DNA of 64,000 nucleotides from positions 1 to 64,000 of the forward strand of contig JACKQL020000126.1 in assembly GCA_018296165.2 (NCBI GenBank). Direction: 5' to 3'. Positions 11,573 to 24,680 of the stretch are shown piece by piece. The position numbers and the translations under genes are program-made. Position 1 is the first letter of the stretch. Each line of letters starts with the position of its first letter. The notes below the pieces were generated by a model. That model ran no database searches. It was not told the DNA's origin and saw nothing but the letters and a program-made list of their open reading frames with translations. The DNA is from Termitomyces sp. T153 (lineage: Eukaryota; Basidiomycota; Agaricomycetes; Agaricales; Lyophyllaceae).

Positions 11573-12578
11573 CTCTAGTGATAGAGCCTTTGTTCTGTAG
11601 TTTCAGCATGGTAATGACATAGAATACTGAGGAAGTAGCACCTCTACAAGTCCGGGATGAGGTCTCGAGTACCTGGTGCCGGTGTCCACGGACGAAGGTG
11701 GCAACCTGTGTCGGCCAATGCCGGAGGTCTCCCCACGTGTTTATTTACCAAGTGAACTTTCGGTCCCTTCCGCAGGATGCGAACCGAATCCTCACTGTAA
11801 CATATGGCTTATTCTGCCCACATCTCCCTTAAAGCGAGGGCTCATGAATCTGCTGCGAGTGAAAATTTACGAACTGCTAGACATGCCTGCCCGCGAACAT
11901 CGAGACCTCGCGACGATCCTCAAAGAAAGTCGCGCTACAACTTGTCATTGTCCATTCATCAATGTTCCAAGTTTTTTTCGCTCGTGCTCCATCATCTCGA
12001 GGCGGGCTATAATCTGACTCACGGAAGCCTGCTATCGATGAGAAAGCGTGGATGATGCTCTCGAGTTCCACTATTGCCTGAACAGACCAACAAATATTAC
12101 AGAATTGCGCTAATCCATTAGGCCATCATGGGAGAGGCTACGATATACCAATTTAGGAGATAAGACGGTGAACACTCGCAGCTCAAAGGTTGTTTGAGAC
12201 TCATCGAAATGAATAGGCGTGTCATCTAGCACAATGTTCAAGACTACGAGGGATGTCAGTACACGAGTTACTGTGGGTATCAAGGTGGACATGAACCAAA
12301 GCTGACGACGGTCGTGTGTTGATTTAATTGAATAATTTACGCAGTGACTCCACCTGGTGTCCGAGACCAGCAAGAATTTGAACAGTCCCTTCTGCGTATT
12401 CTTACCATCTAGTAGTGGCGGTAGGTAATACGGATCTGAAGTGAAGTCTCAGTACCTTGTGGGCCAAGCGTCACATTTTTGTGGAACGAGTCTCAGGGAG
12501 CAAGGACTTGTATAGAAAAGTTCGGAACGGGTCCCGGCTTAGTCAAGCAAAGATAAACACCAGGAAAATTTAGATTAT

Positions 12579-12764
12579 TTGAGTCGGAAATGGCGTGTGA
12601 TGGCGCTTAGTGAGGACTTGTGGAGAGGGATGTGTTTGAGGTGGGCTTTTGATGTGCGTAGAATGGACTGTGATGTAGAATCTGGCAAAGGCAAAGGAAA
12701 AGGGAAGGAAATTGACGACGAACCAGACCACAAAAACGATGGTGGTTTTTCTCATTATGTACAA
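12579..12764 (+). pseudogene. F-box-like fragment
   Basis: The translation SRKWRVMALSEDLWRGMCLR resembles the second half of an F-box (the CRRW...A...LW..LC..R pattern) and is followed by a lysine-rich linker. No leucine-rich or WD repeat part follows in frame, and no F-box first half was found upstream. It is either an exon of a gene I cannot assemble or a relic. Confidence 0.3.
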
Positions 12765-15114
12765 CTGGACACTTGTGTGTCATTGACTGCTACTTTACAG
12801 ATGACTTTATACGCAAGCGACAAGGCTCTCTACGTGCCTTTGACAAGAATAAGCGATACTTATCTTGTAGTTCGTACGATCAATTAGGCATGGTGGTTCC
12901 ATTTGCAGGCACGGGGAAGACGCCACAATCGACGATAGAGGTCTGAACTGAAATTATCTCGTCCTTCATCTTATATGCAGATCCTTTTTTTCATTTTCAG
13001 CTATTGCCAATCCACAGAAAGTGCTCAGTATTCTGAACGAAAAGAGCAAATCCTACACGCCGAAACCGAAAAAGTTCAACTATCAGATGGCTATAACTCA
13101 AGCCGGTCATTACCAGCCACAGAGGCAAAGCTTTCGATTATATGAACCAAACGATTGGCATTCTGTGATTTCACTGTCGCACCAGTTTTCTACCTATGAT
13201 GTGAGCATCAGTTGGTGATGAAGCGTAAGAAATGAGGTCATCTATACCAGGCCGTCACTGTATGACTTAGGACTTAGGATAACGTGGTCTTTTATATGTT
13301 TACGGTCTAATATATAGAGGGGAACCAGGGGAGAGATATCACACTAACGTTTCGTACGTTCCATTACCGAGAGCTTGAATTTGTTGACTAAACTATTCAT
13401 TCGGCTAGCTGCTGATACTGACATCACGCTACTGAATCTGGCGCTGATGGCTGCAATCCGTATTTATTGAAACTTGAGAAATATATCAGCTCCACCATAT
13501 CCACTCCTGAGCCTGTATTACCAGTATGTCTGTCCGCCGCGGTGAGTCAGTCTTTACCACTGTTTTACCTATTATAGCTATTTCCCTCTAGATTTCTCCG
13601 TCCAGGCCACGTTTTTGTTCCTCAAAAGAGTATAAAAGTGCGGAATGTATGGTATCAGGGTTCTCGGAGATCACGTCATAGTCTTTGAAAGCATGATACA
13701 GGAACTTCTCCATCCTGCAACATTATTGTGGCTCAGATTCAATCCCCCATGTTATAAGATCACGCCCCGGCTCGAACAAATCCCAGGCTTTCAGCTACCC
13801 CGTCCCGCATTTCTCTCTCCCCAGAATTCTGAGTTACAGTGCAGTCAAGATGCCCTCAGAACAAGTTCGCTCTCATTCTCGCTCTGTTATAACTCGAAGC
13901 ATCTATCGATATCACCCTTACACGAGGGTGGAAAGGGCTCATGTCAATGATTCTGTGGTTCGTCCTCTATCTTTTGTTCATACTTCCTCTCTTATCCTTG
14001 TCGGATAGATTGCACGAGATGATGATTTAATTGCACTTCGGATCTACGCTCTCTTCATCGCGCTTCCCGCCCCACACGTTTGCCAATCTTCACTGTTATT
14101 CTGAAAAACATTTTTCACTTGCGCCTCAGGTCCAAGAACATTGTCCGGCTCTTCTGCAAATTCAAAACCATGCCCCTGAAATTCTGCAGGCGGAAAATTC
14201 GAGCAGGGAGGAACGACAAAGGCGTAGGAGACTGCGCCGTATAGCACGGAGCCTGATGGTCAGTTTGAACGATCTTTTCGTCGCTGGATCTTGCCTTATA
14301 CCCTTGTAGCCAGAGTTCGCGACGATAATCATGGAGGCCTTGCATGAAGAATGTTGATTACTCTTGACGCTTTCGCTCACTTCGAGTTCGGTATTCTTCT
14401 ATACGACACAGCCTCGAGAACCAGCTCTTGTTTTCATATCTTGTTATTCCTTCTACCGCTTTTGAGCTGTAAATCTCGTGTGTTACTCAACGCTTGTCGA
14501 ATTTTCCAACCAAGTGAACTCTTGGGCCACGTACCACTTTTGACGCGATGTATCGGATATCATTCAGACTGGCGATTGAAATATAGTAGAATGGTGAATC
14601 TGGATAGAAGTCATATCAGACCGTACGTCACATCACGACGTCTCTTCTGTTAGCTTATCTTCTTTCCTCATTAGATCTACTTCGCCGCATACTGAGTGTC
14701 TGGAAAGATATACATACCATATTGCCCGCCGCCCCTGCTATCAATGATCCTTGGGTTCTCAACCCAAGAATAGATATGTTAGCGGGGTGAAGAAACGACT
14801 GGTACCATCTTGCCCCAGTTTCGGATTCGTTATTCCTGATCAGAGAACGTGGGATGGACTTATCTGTGAGCGGAGGCACCACTTATTGGTTGCGCGGCGA
14901 CTTGAAAACTGCGCGTCCCTGATGGAACTATCTTCGACGATCCCTGCGCAGCAGAAGTGCAAGGCCATGAGAAAGACGGAGGAGTGGACCTCGTTCCAAC
15001 CACGCGATTTGATCTCCGTCGCTTCTGCGGGCCCGACCCTGAATCCGTCCTCTATTTCTTGCTTCTACATATGTATGTATGCATAAAGCCTAAAACAAAA
15101 GAAGAAGGAGCTTG

Positions 15115-15465
15115 CGACGAATTTCTTTGATATGGGAAATATCTTTAGGTCGAACCGTTGAAACCAGTATCAAATCCCAGGACATTGGTCTTGCGTTTCC
15201 AGATGATTCCTTGATTGCTATTTTCCGCCCCACATATCCGAAGTACGACTCATATGCGTGAGTTTAGGTAGATTCGTATCACAAAGAACAAATCAGTCGA
15301 GAAGTATAAAAGCCAAAATCAACAAGAAAGAACTTGCGAGATATTGAATCTCAAATTTCTTTTGGATTCAGATATGGGAAATATCTTCGGGATGAACCGT
15401 TGAACCAGGATCGTATCCCAGGAGATTGGCTTAAGTTCCGGATAATTCCTAGCCCCAAGATGTCC
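15115..15465. repeat. Local tandem duplication of ~90 bp
   Basis: The stretch from TATGGGAAATATCTTTAGGT (near 15,131) is repeated, diverged, from ATATGGGAAATATCTTCGGG (near 15,371), including CCCAGGA(C/G)ATTGG and the following AGATGATTCCTTG / GGATAATTCCTAG. The later copy lies in an open + frame (GKYLRDEPLNQDRIPGDWLK), whereas the first copy is interrupted by a stop. It may be an exon duplication or simple drift. Confidence 0.5.
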
Positions 15466-15875
15466 GCAACTTCGACCGCCAATGAGAAAGACCTTGACAT
15501 ATACGTCTTAGTTCGGGTGCATGTTAATCCATACCGCCAAGAACGGTTTAGTCGAGAAGCCGGTATCAAGTCACTCTGTACTAGAAAGGTTGTATGCCAA
15601 GGCTGTACACTGACGCAATGGATTGTTTACTTACATATCGACTGTCTCTCAACTCACAGTGGTGACCCACTTAGAGCATCACCTCTTCGAGGACAGTGTG
15701 TCTGGTCGTCTGTTCGATAATGAAAGCTTCGAAGTTGCTATGAGTGATGACGAACATCGATCCACCATTTTTGCATCATCCCCCACATCCCACAATTAGA
15801 CGAAACCGTTTTTCCTTTTATTCCTGATAATGCGACCATTAGAGACAAGACATACTTCTGCTCTCCGCTCCAGAC

Positions 15876-17300
15876 TTATTCCCAGACCAATTTCCCACTT
15901 TCCGACACAACAGCCTTCATACCCCCACTCACCTTCTTCGCTCCCCTCCCCTTCGCCTGCTCCTTCATTCTCTCGTTTTCCAACTCCCGTTGATGTCTCG
16001 CAAGTGTCGCGCGCCTTTCGTGTTCTGCCTCTTCTTTCACTGTCTTCTGCGCCTCTCGGCGAGCGGCATTCTGTCGCTGGCGTTTAGTGAGCGTTTCTGG
16101 AGCTTTCTTTTGTTGAGATTGGGACAGGGAGTGTTCAGAGGTGGAGGGGCGGATTGTACCTAGAGAAACAGTTAGGGATCTCGTGTGTGCGGTGGAAAGA
16201 ATGAAGAAAGGAGAAGGGAATAGGAAGAGACAAGGATGACGGGAAAAGGCACATACGAGATCGTCGGCTCTTGACGACATCCCACCCCGCGTTGTCATCC
16301 TCCCCATCAACATCTGCATCATGGGCGTCCTCGTAGTCGCCCCACGAGAAGCCCAACGCAGGCTGCTCATCAGCCTGGGGTTTCACGCGCATCACGCGTA
16401 CGAGTGTTGGGTTATCGGGCGTTTCGAGCATACTAAACCGTTATTCGTTTAGTATAACCATATAAGGTTGAGCAGTGGATGAACGTACCTCTCGACACCA
16501 GTCTTCCTGGGCTTAGGAAGCATTCTTTCCGCGAGTGGGCGGCGCTGCTCAGAGTTCGACGACCGTGTGTAAAAGTGATCATCTTCGTCAACGTCAGCGT
16601 CGATGTCCGTGGGTTTAGCAACGGGAGAAGAGGTCCCTGTCGCAGGATCGGCTTCACTCGTACTATTAGTATTGATGTCGACCGAACGTCCCGACTTAAT
16701 GCGTCGCGATCCAACACGGGTCCAGGAGCTATCCGTGTCGACGGAGATGGACGACTGGGCTTTACCCAGCTGCCGATTGGTGAATTCAGGAGACGAAGTA
16801 GCGCTTGTACTGGGAGGTGTTGTCCGTTTTCCCTCGATTTTGGTATCATTGTATGTGGACGGGGTCGAACGAGACGCCTTGGCGTTTGATGATTCTGTTT
16901 GAGATGGTCGCGCACTGTCCGGTCGCTTCGACGTCGCAGAGCTCGCAAGTTTTGTCTTTTTCTTTCTCTTTGACTTGGTTGATTTTGGAGCATCGAACGA
17001 CAAGGCTTCGAGTTCTGGTGTCGTAGAATCGTCAAGGCCACCTGGAATGACAGTTGGAAATGGCACCACTATCGGTGCTGGCGATGTTGATGATGGTTCA
17101 GAAGGCTCTGGAACGGGCGATGTACGTGCAGAAGACCTTTTCTTCTTCTTTCCTTTCTTCCCACTTGCTTCTGTGCCAGTTGACGAGCTCGAGGTCGCGC
17201 CCGATGGTCCGAATTGACTGTAGCCAACGCCAACGGCGCCAGCGACAACTGCAACGGCAATGGCAGCTTCAGGAGAGAGGATACTTTGAGAAGAACCCAT
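15876..17300 (-). CDS. Membrane-anchored, coiled-coil conserved fungal protein
   Basis: Three exons, 17,300-16,489, 16,432-16,257 and 16,159-15,876, join in phase through GTACGT/TTTAG and GTATGT/TCTAG borders to give about 423 aa. The start MGSSQSILSPEAAIAVAVVA begins a single N-terminal hydrophobic segment (to about residue 30), followed by a Lys-rich patch (KKGKKKKRSS) and a long Ser/Thr/Pro-rich linker. Exon 2 encodes an acidic segment with GFSWGDYEDA and WDVVKSRRSR. The C-terminus is a highly charged helix (LTKRQRQNAARREAQKTVKE onward) ending in SGGMKAVVSESGKLVWE. The layout suggests an integral-membrane anchor with a cytosolic RNA- or ribosome-like basic coil, but no function is known to me. 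An upstream in-frame ATG at 17,351 is less likely. Confidence 0.8.
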
Positions 17301-18025
17301 TGTAAGGAGGACGCGGGAAGTAATGCGAGTTGTCTCTGACGTGGTTTTCACACGTGTTCAGACGCGTACTCACACACAAACAAACGCGTGCTCAGTTTCG
17401 TCACATTGCCATGATACAAACATTTTCCTTGTACGTTCGTGGACATATTTTCATGATCGTTTTGGCCATCGCTGTTGGAAGTTGAAGGCAGAATGCGAGG
17501 TCAATGTTGATCGAAACTGGCCATTTCTACGCAATTTGCCGAAAGCAAGTACTCGGCAGAAACGAGATGCTGGATCCATCATGATAGAAGTGCCCGTCTA
17601 CAATCTCGGAAATGAGGGAGAACCAACCATGTGTTGACATTTGAGGATGGCGGACATAGAGACCAACAATCCGTGCTCAATTTTGTCACTAACACATGAA
17701 ACGATCACCAGGTTTCATCGGCTAGTTCAGCAAATTCGGAACATCTTTGCCATTGTGTCCTATAGGTATGACTGAATTGCCTCTGAGTATAGAATGTACG
17801 TCTCACGAACCGTCCTTTGACCTCCTACCTTTCTATATCATACGCCCAGGACAGGAACGACAAGAGCACTCCCTAACTTTGGAAGGCGGATACGATGTAG
17901 CTGAGTACGTATGGGGCATGAAAAACGAGTAATGTGTGCTTATATCGGGCGCAGTCTGGAAAACATATGCCCCCACTCAGAATTGAAACTATATTAAGTT
18001 GAAAAGGACATAATACTCACGTAAG
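17301..18025. other. Spacer with duplicated F-box 3' flank
   Basis: From about 17,640 to 18,025 this sequence recurs, diverged, at about 19,980-20,310, 21,430-21,737 and 23,520-23,830, in each case just downstream of an F-box gene or relic. It belongs to the duplicated unit. No gene is seen. Confidence 0.6.
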
Positions 18026-19530
18026 TCATGTCGTCCAGCCCAACTCATCACTCAAGTCAAATCGATGGCGTATGGAGCGCCAATATCGATCGGGTATGAA
18101 GCGCGTCCTGATCACCAGATCAGAAGAACACAAGTCTGGATCTGCTTGAAGATTGTCGACCAGTCGACACAACTCCCGGCCCCCTTCCTCTTTACCACCC
18201 ACAAATAGCCAGAAATTCTTGACCGATGTACTACGAAATGACATGGCTATACGACAGAATGCGTCAGCTGGTCGCGTCATATCTTTCATGTCGGGGTAGA
18301 CGAGTAGCCCGAAAACAATTGTATTGAGATGAGGTAGAGGAGGTAGATGTTCATGAAGCCAGGTCCACGCCTCCCATTCGTGAAATGTTGAACAAAGGAG
18401 CCTCTCAGTTTGTATTGCAAGGCGCTCTAGTGATACGCAGCGCGATAGAAAATTTCTCAGGCTCCCAATGTTTCCTGTGTAGTGTTTAGTCAACACCAGA
18501 GAAGTCAAATGTACAGATGTACGAGGATAGAGGTTTCCCCCATCTTGTACATATGATTTCAGAGCCGGGATTCTGATGCTGTGAAAAATCGACAACTCCC
18601 TCATGGAATCAACGATCAAAAATCGTATCTTGAGAAACGCAAGGTGGGTCAGTACAGTCGCGGGCGTAGCCGATGGAATGTCTTCATTCACCGGCCGGAC
18701 GCGGATGGAGCACCATTGAATATTGACCATCTGGCGAAGGATTCTGCGCCATACATCAGAGCCTACGGTGGTATTACATTCAAACCGCGTGAGCTGGCCC
18801 CATTGCCATGCATGAAGATTTTGAATGAGTACAGAGTCTATATCTGTCATGAATGTGACGGAACGGAGTAAGGGCGAATTACTGAACGCGGTCACCAGCT
18901 CATCATCATTGTATCGCAAAGTTAGCTTCTCCAACACAGGGAATGAATCCCCGGGCAGCGTCAATATCTTGGACAAATCATGTTTTGACCACAGATCAGG
19001 AGATAATTGAAGCTCTGTGAGACGCGAAGATATTGACGACATTCCAACGGCGGATAGAAGATCAAGGTATCTGGGTTTGCGCCTCCAACAGTCGACTTCC
19101 TTGAGTATGAAGGTCAAGGGTTGACTCTTGGCCCTATTGAACCATATCTCGGGGAATGTACAGTCGTCCTCTGGTTTATAACGCAGGGATTCGGGAGTGA
19201 ATTTATAGCCGATGGAATCCAAGTGTTCCCATGAGAAGTCTATGTATAGTGTGCTCCAGAGTTCAGGCGTGCTCAGAGCTGTGATTCTCCAATACGAACA
19301 CACATGGGACAATCCAAGCGGAGAGCTACCGGTCCTGGACAACGGCTTTTGGTAGGTTGAATAGAAAAAGATTTGAACAAGGATCTCGGAGGGAACGCGA
19401 GTAACAACATGCTCTGAAGAGTCCGGTAGCTCCAGGAATGCGTCGGGTGGTTCTGCTAATTCAACAGAATACAAAACATGGAACTCAAACGTTACTATTG
19501 TGGGATCGGTTTAGAAGACTTACGACGCAT
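18026..19530 (-). CDS. F-box-like/LRR protein, copy 1 (intact)
   Basis: A member of the large agaricomycete F-box-like family; F-box proteins usually recruit targets to SCF ubiquitin ligases. The long exon is 19,452-18,026. A seven-base first exon, ATGCGTC (19,530-19,524), followed by GTAAGT and a 71-base intron ending TTAGCAG gives an ATG start in the right phase, MRQPPDAFLELPDSSEHV, about 477 aa. Without it the frame has only a TTG start at 19,474. The F-box-like segment is VTRVPSEILVQIFFYST ... LGLSHVCSYWRITALSTPELWSTL (residues ~15-75). The rest is leucine-rich with LRR-like spacing (LTRFECN, LEKLTLRYN, LRSVTFMTD). Copy 2 is nearly the same protein, so the duplication is recent. The substrate is unknown. 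Confidence 0.8.
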
Positions 19531-20310
19531 TTCAAACGTGTTTTTCTGCACGTTCGTGCACATTGTCATCGTCGTTTCGGTCGGTTCCTTTTTTCTGAGG
19601 ATCGCGGTTTGGAAAGAGTTTCAGCTTGACCGAGCTCTGACCCGTTCTACGGAATTTACCGAAAGCCCACTAATCGGCAGAATACCATATCAATCTCGAT
19701 GGATGGATAGATGGATGGATGGACTCTGTTTATTCCGCCGGCAAGCCACTATGCAGGGCTAAGAGGCGGGGGTAGAGCGTCTACTCTACTCCTATGGTAA
19801 ATACTAGCTCTCCATGTATCGTAACGTTGTCTGTAATGTTGTGTCATGTTATTAGAACTCGAGGGGCACTGGCCGACGGTGGATCCATACATAACAGAAA
19901 GACCTGTTCAGGGAATCTGGACGAGAAAGAACGGCGGCAAGTTGACTGTTGTTAACCGTGGCCCTTACGCATGCCAAATCCGCCACTAGCATGATCGTGA
20001 ACAAATCATCTGTTGTTTCGGAACATCTTTCACATCTTTTCCTATGGGTACGACTGAGTTGCCTCCCGAGTGTACAATGTACGTCTGACACTGATTGTAC
20101 ATCTTCTATTCTTTGACCTCCTACCATTCTCTATCCATACTCCCAGCAAAAGGACCACAAAAGCGCTACCTAAGCTCTGAAGGGGAATGCGGGGTAGCTG
20201 AATGTGTGGGGGCATGGACAAGAAATATTGTATACTGACATCGGGTGCAGTCTCGAAAATGTATGCTTTGACTTAGGATTGAAATTGAAACGGGCATGAT
20301 ACTCACATAA

Positions 20311-21440
20311 GTCATGTCGTCCAACCCACCTCGTCACTCAGGTCAACCAAATTAGGTAAAAAGTGTGTCTTGATGACTAGATCAGAAGGATACAATTCTG
20401 CATCTGCTTGAAGATTGTCATCCACCAAGTCGGCACAACTCCCTGCCCTTGTCCTGACCACACACAAATGGCCCGACATTCTTCAGCGATGGACTGCGAT
20501 GACATTGCTATACGAGAAAATGCGTCAGCTAGTCGCGTCTCTTATTCATGTCTGGGTAGACGATCAGCCCGAAAACAACTACATTGAGATGAGGTAGAGG
20601 AGGTAGATGTTCATGAAGCCAGGTCCACGTCTTCCCAAACTTCAAATCTTGTACCGATGACCATTCGAGTTTGTATTGACAGGTGCTCTAGTGATTAGTG
20701 ATTGTCAGCGCGATATATATACGTTGTTGAGAAGTTATTCGATACCAGAGAGAGGTTTATTTCATATATCACATGTGCTTTCAGAACCGAGAACGTGATG
20801 CTGCAAGAGATCGATAACTCGCTCACGGGGAAGAAGTCCAAAAGCTGTATCTTGAGAAACGCGAGGTGGATAAATTCAACGCGGGTGACGCCGATGGAGT
20901 GTTGTCTTCCATTGTATTGACATGGACGGAGCACCACTGAATATTTATCAACTTGCAAAGGATTCCGAACCATCGACTAGAGCCTAGGGCATTACATTCG
21001 AAGCGTGTGAACTGGCTCGAAGCGTGTGAACTGGCTCGAAGCGTGTGAACTGGCCCCATTGCCATGCATGAAGATTTAGAACGAGAACACCAAATCGATG
21101 TGTTATGAAAGTAACGGAACGGAGTAAAGGCGCATTACTGAACGCGGGCACCGGAGCACAATCATTGTATAGTAAAAGAGCTTTTCCAGCACGCGGAATG
21201 AATCCGCCGGCAGTTTCAATATTCTGGACAATGACACTAACACTAGAAGCACCAAGAGGAGTCGGTGAATAGCGTGCTCCAGAGTTCAGACGTGCTCAGA
21301 GCTGTGATTCTCCAGTACGGACACACATAGGACAATCCAAGCGGAGCTGCCCGTTACGGATGGCGAGTTTTGGTAAGTGGACTAGATAAAGAATTGAACG
21401 AGGATCTTTGAGGGAAAGCGGGTAAGAACATGCTAGTTCA
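20311..21440 (-). pseudogene. Decayed F-box-like gene copy
   Basis: A relic of the same family. Matching pieces occur in order: the C-terminal end near 20,320-20,420, a middle part around 20,690-21,065 (the MAMGPVHTLRA and LSISCSITFSVLKAH-like stretches) and the 5' part near 21,180-21,430. They lie in different frames, with internal deletions. An 18-base unit (GAAGCGTGTGAACTGGCTC) is present three times at about 20,999-21,055. The relic at 23,830-24,680 is its partner in the second duplicated unit. Confidence 0.75.
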
Positions 21441-21737
21441 GCAAATTCGGAACATCTTTGCCATTGTTTCCCTTAGGTATGACTGGATTGCCTCTGAGTA
21501 TAGAATGTACGTCTCACGAACCGTCCTATGACTTCCTACCACTCTATATCGATACGCCCAGGAAAGGAACGACAAGAGCACTCCCTAACTTAGGAAGGCG
21601 GATAAGATGTAGCTGAGTACGTATGGGGCATGAAAAACGAGTAATGTGTGCTTATATCGGGCGCAGTCTGGAAAACATATCCCCCCACTCAGAATTGAAA
21701 CTATATTAAGTTGAAAAGGACATAATACTCACGCAAG

Positions 21738-23221
21738 TCATGTCATCCAGCCCAACTCATCACTCAAGTCAAAAAATTGATTCGGTATGAAGCGCGCCTT
21801 GATCACCAGATCAGAAGAACACAAGTCTGGATCTGCTTGAAGATTGTCGACCAGTCGGCACAACTCCCGGCCCCCATCCTCCTTACCACACACAAATAGC
21901 CAGAAATTCTTGACCGATGTACTACGAAATGACATGGCTATACGACAGAATGCGTCAGCTGGTCGCGTCATATCTTTCATGTCGGGGTAGACGATTAGCC
22001 CGAAAACAACTGTATTGAGATGAGGTAGAGGAGGTAGATGTTCATGAAGCCAGGTCCACGCCTCCCATTCGTGAAATGTTGAACCAAGGAGCCTCTCAGT
22101 TTGTATTGCCAGCCGCTCTAGTGATTCGCAGCGCGATAGAAAATTTCTCAGGCTCCCAATGTTTCCTGTGTAGTGTTTAGTCAACACCAGAGAAGTCAAA
22201 TGTACAGATGTACGAGGATAGAGGTTTCCGCTATCTTGTACATATGATTTCAGAGCCGGGATTCTGATGCTGTGAAAAATCGACAACTCCCTCATGGAAT
22301 CAACGATCAAAAATCGTATCTTGAGAAACGCAAGGTGGGTCAGTACAGTCGCGGGCGTAGCCGATGGAATGTCTTCATTCACCGGCCGGACGCGGATGGA
22401 GCACCATTGAATATTGACCATCTGGCGAAGGATTCTGCGCCATACATCAGAGCCTACGGTGGTATTACATTCAAACCGCGTGAGCTGGCCCCATTGCCAT
22501 GCATGAAGATTTTGAATGAGTACATAGTCTCTAAATGTCATGAATGTGACGGAACGGAGTAAGGGCGAATTACTGAACGCGGTCACCAGTACGTCCTTAC
22601 AGCATCGCAAAGTTAGCTTCTCCAACACAGGGAATGAATCCCCGGGCAGCGTCAATATCTTGGACAAATCATTCTTTGGCGACGGATACGGCGATAAGTG
22701 AAGCTCTGTGAGACGCGAAGATATTGACGACATTCCAACGGCGGATAGAACATCAATATATCTGGGTTCGCGCTTCCAGCAGTCGGCTTCTTTGAGTATG
22801 AAGGTCAAGGGTCGACTCTCGGCCCTATTGAACCATATCTCGGGGAATGTACAGTCGTCCTCTCGTTTATAACGCAGGGATTCGGAAGTGAATTTATAAC
22901 CGATGGAATCCAAGTGTTCCAATGAGAAGTCGATGATAAGTGTGCTCCAGAGTTCAGGCGTGCTCAGAGCTGTGATTCTCCAATACGAACACACATGGGA
23001 CAATCCAAGCGGAGAGCTGCCGGTCCTGGACAACGGCTTTTGGTAGGTTGAATAGAAAAAGATTTGAACAAGGATCTCGGAGGGAACGCGAGTAACAACA
23101 TGCTCTGAAGAGTCCGGTAGCTCCAGGAATGCGTCGGGTGGTTCTGCTAATTCAACAGAATACACAACATGGAACTCAAACGTTACTATTGTGGGATCGG
23201 TTTAGAAGACTTACGACGCAT
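21738..23221 (-). CDS. F-box-like/LRR protein, copy 2 (intact)
   Basis: A near-identical paralog of the gene at 18,026-19,530. The main exon is 23,143-21,738, and the same seven-base first exon ATGCGTC (23,221-23,215) with a GTAAGT donor is conserved, about 470 aa. The F-box-like segment is unchanged through STPELWSTL. Differences cluster in the mid-protein (YPSPKNDLSKIL for LWSKHDLSKIL; CCKDVLVTAF for YNDDELVTAF), and the C-terminus is seven residues shorter (ARFIPNQFFDLSDELGWMT). Conservation of the tiny first exon in both copies supports that start. It is probably a recently duplicated gene whose LRR face is diverging. Confidence 0.8.
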
Positions 23222-23829
23222 GTCGAACGTGTTCTTCTGCACGTTCGTGCACATTGTCATGGTCGTTTTGATCGACTTTTTTTTTTTTGAGGATCGCGGT
23301 TTGGAAAGAAGTTTCAGCTTGACCGACCGTTCTACGGAATTTACCGAAAGCCACTACTCGGCAGAATACCATATCAATTCTCGAGGGGCACTGGCCGACG
23401 GTGGATCCATCCATAATAAAAAGACCCGTTCAGGGAATTTGAGACGATGACGGAGAAACAACGACGGCAATTTGACTGTTAACCGTGGCCCATACGCATG
23501 CCAAATCCGTCACTAGCATGATCGTGAACAATCATCTGTTGTTTCGGAACATCTTTCACATCTTTTCCCATGGGTACGACTGAGTTGCCTCCCGAGTGTA
23601 CAAAGTACGTCTGACACAGATTGTACATCTTCTATTCTTTGACCTCCTACCATTCTCTATCCATACTCCGAGCAAAAGGACCACAAAAGCGCTACCTAAG
23701 CTCTGAAGGCGAATGCGGCGTCGCTGAATGTGTATGGGGCATGGACAAGAAATAATGTATACTGACATCGGGTGCAGTCTCGAAAATCTGTGTTGACTTA
23801 GGATTGAAATTGAAACGGGCATGATATCA

Positions 23830-24680
23830 GTCATGTCGTCCAACCCAACTCGAGGCTGTATCTTGAGAAACGCGAGGTGGGTAAGTTCCGCGCGGGCGAC
23901 GCCGATGGAACGTCGCCTTCCATTGTCTTGACACGGAAGGAGCACCATTGAATATTGGTTAACTTGCAAAAGATTCCGAACCATGGGCGAGAGCCTAAGG
24001 CGGCATTACATTCGAAGCGTGTGAACTGGCCCCATTGCTATGCATGAAGATTTAGAACGAGAACACCAAATAGGTGTGTTATGAAAGTGACGAACGGAGT
24101 GAGGGCGCATTACTGAACGCGGGCACGGAGCACAATCATTGTATAGCAAAATGAGCTTTCCTAGCACAGGGAATGAATCTGCGGGCAGTGTCAATATTCT
24201 GGACAAATTACTCCTCTCCCAGTACGATGTCCGAGGCGACAAATGAAGCTTCTTGAGGCACGAGGTTCCAACAGAAGATGAAAGATGACGATAGTTGGCT
24301 TCGCGCCTCCAACCACTTAACTTCCTGGAGTATGATGGTCAAGAGTCGACTCTGGGAGATGTCCGGTAGTCCTCTGGTTTATAACGCATGCATTCGAGAT
24401 TGAAAAGCCCATGGACATCAAGGTTCCAAGGAGAAGTCGGTGAATAGCGTGCTCCAGAGTTCAGGCGTGCTCAAAGCTGTGAATCTCCAGTACGAACACA
24501 CATGGAACATCCAAGCGAAGCTGCCGGTTACGGACAGCGAGTTTGGGTAACTGGACTAGATAAAGAGCTGAACGATCGGGAGGAACGCGGGTAATGACAT
24601 GTTCTGAAGAGTCTGCTGACTCCAGGAGTGCATCGGGTCGTTTAGGAGCGTGTTTGGTATCTGCCAATTCAACATGCACA
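23830..24680 (-). pseudogene. Decayed F-box-like gene copy with N-terminal piece
   Basis: Pieces of the same family in several frames. At the 5' end MHVELADTKHAPKRPDALLE with SADSSEHVITRVPP (24,679-24,461) matches the intact proteins' start. Then come LSRILTLPADSFPVLGKLIL (near 24,200) and a middle part near 23,860-24,060. The C-terminal half is largely missing. Frameshifts and deletions preclude a product. Confidence 0.75.

Larger units (their letters stand above)
11573..15875. other. Long spacer, no secure gene
   Basis: About 4.3 kb without a recognisable complete gene. Two small items stand out and are listed separately: an F-box-like fragment near 12,580 and a local duplication near 15,120-15,460. 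Short frames at 13,645-13,950, 14,031-14,653 and 15,334-15,720 have no family resemblance, and overlapping frames exist on the other strand. A start-like ATGTCTGTCCGCCGC followed by GTGAGT at about 13,525 could begin an intron-rich gene, but no downstream exon could be confirmed. Confidence 0.4.
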
